Shown piece after piece: positions 63,673 to 64,000 of a stretch of 64,000 nt of DNA. The position numbers were made by a program, and so were the translations under genes. Each line of letters begins with the position of its first letter. The first letter of the stretch is position 1. The stretch covers positions 186,001 through 250,000 of the forward strand of contig JBFIKF010000002.1 in NCBI GenBank assembly GCA_041600415.1, in the 5' to 3' direction. This DNA is from JBFJKD01 sp041600415 (lineage in GTDB: Bacteria; Pseudomonadota; Gammaproteobacteria; Pseudomonadales; Porticoccaceae). The notes beneath the pieces were generated by a model. That model saw nothing but the letters and a program-made list of their open reading frames with translations, was not told the origin of the DNA and did no database searches.

Positions 63673-64000
63673 TTACGGGTTATCGACCACTTCTCGGAAA
63701 AACTTAACGGGGTCGTGCTCGGAACCGGGCCAATGGGCATGATTGCCCTCGGCCTGGCAAAACAGCGTACGTGCACCCTGGGCGCACCCGGTATATTCAA
63801 CACAACCGCTAAACTGGCTGGGGCGAGTCTGCGTGGAACACTGATTGCACTCGGCCCACCATTGCGCGACTCCAGCGCCGTAATCGCGGAAATGATTGTC
63901 CCCCCGGTTATGCATCAACATGACCGGCAGCGGCGCGGGGCACGCATATTTATCCATGTCGACCTTGCGCATACCCATGGCGCTGGGGGCAATCGCCGCG
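63673..64000 (-). CDS. PHB depolymerase/LpqC-like esterase, 5' end beyond window
   Basis: The frame is open through the right edge and ends at 63673. The visible 109 residues match the C-terminal half of secreted esterase/polyhydroxybutyrate depolymerase-like hydrolases: AAIAPSAMG, YACPAPLPVMLMHNRGDNHFRDYGAG (strand and acid-residue loop), WWAECNQC, and the catalytic-histidine region EGNHAHWPGSEHDPVKFFREVV. Several cysteines suggest disulfides in an exported protein. The nucleophile serine would be beyond the edge. Substrate unknown. Confidence 0.65.
   Translation of the reverse strand, partial: AAIAPSAMGMRKVDMDKYACPAPLPVMLMHNRGDNHFRDYGAGVAQWWAECNQCSTQTRPSQFSGCVEYTGCAQGARTLFCQAEGNHAHWPGSEHDPVKFFREVVDNP

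Noticed and set aside
1..64000. tRNA, rRNA, CRISPR, prophage, IS elements, integrases
   Set aside because: None was seen on either strand by eye. A dedicated tRNA or covariance search could still find small RNAs in the gaps.

Overview
The window reads as the chromosome of a marine, Gram-negative gammaproteobacterium. It has a lipid A/KDO and outer-membrane lipoprotein export set (murB, kdsB, lpxK, msbA, lolCDE). It also has two sodium-coupled machines: the Na+-translocating NADH:quinone reductase nqrABCDEF, and a PomA/PomB-type flagellar stator. Gene content and order recall Pseudomonas, but the sodium systems and the carboxyspermidine route to polyamines fit a marine Cellvibrionales/Oceanospirillales-like lineage better. 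That placement is inference. The genome is moderately GC-rich and densely coding. No tRNA, rRNA, CRISPR array, insertion sequence or prophage was seen.

Layout. (1) 1-3.1 kb: uvrC (3' end off the left edge), its usual partner uvrY/gacA, and an AlkB-like repair dioxygenase. (2) 3.1-11.2 kb: a long minus-strand envelope block murB-kdsB-lpxK-msbA-exbD-exbB-comEC. (3) 11.3-18.1 kb: mixed metabolic genes (flavodoxin-fold protein, patatin lipase, CoA transferase, phhB, YlqF GTPase, trhO, thioesterase) and a decayed acyl-CoA dehydrogenase fragment. (4) 18.2-20.6 kb: pomA-pomB-pilZ. (5) 20.9-29.8 kb: a complete 2-methylcitrate (propionate) operon prpR-prpB-prpC-acnD-prpF-prpD, with a clear promoter flanked by two candidate PrpR operators. 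(6) 30-45.5 kb: DUF2062, lolC-lolD-lolE, a small periplasmic protein, sthA, nqrABCDEF-apbE-nqrM, a long-type gap gene and a lipoprotein. (7) 45.6-54.6 kb: mfd-csiV, speA, and carboxy(nor)spermidine dehydrogenase plus decarboxylase. (8) 54.7-64 kb: an accessory-looking stretch with small lipoproteins, two diguanylate cyclases, an HDOD protein, an unrecognised 567-residue protein, a secreted von Willebrand A protein, a 36-residue membrane peptide, several hairpins, and the 3' end of a PHB-depolymerase-like esterase.

How it fits together. Blocks 2 and 6 match, as I recall it, a continuous conserved run in Pseudomonas (murB...lpxK-exbD-exbB-comEC-DUF2062-lolEDC...sth-apbE-nqr-gap-mfd). Here about 18 kb, holding the motor genes and the propionate operon, lies between comEC and DUF2062. 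NADH from catabolism feeds Na+-NQR, the sodium gradient drives PomAB, and SthA balances NADH and NADPH. ApbE and NqrM mature the NQR flavins and iron centre. SpeA plus the dehydrogenase/decarboxylase pair implies spermidine synthesis without S-adenosylmethionine. Two GGDEF proteins and a PilZ protein next to the stator suggest c-di-GMP control of motility.

The most notable points are the nine-copy hexanucleotide repeat at the lolC/lolD junction, the prpR promoter/operator layout, a terminator-like hairpin at the start of apbE, the acyl-CoA dehydrogenase relic, the unannotated 36-residue membrane peptide, and the 57-61 kb region of uncharacterised genes with palindromes.
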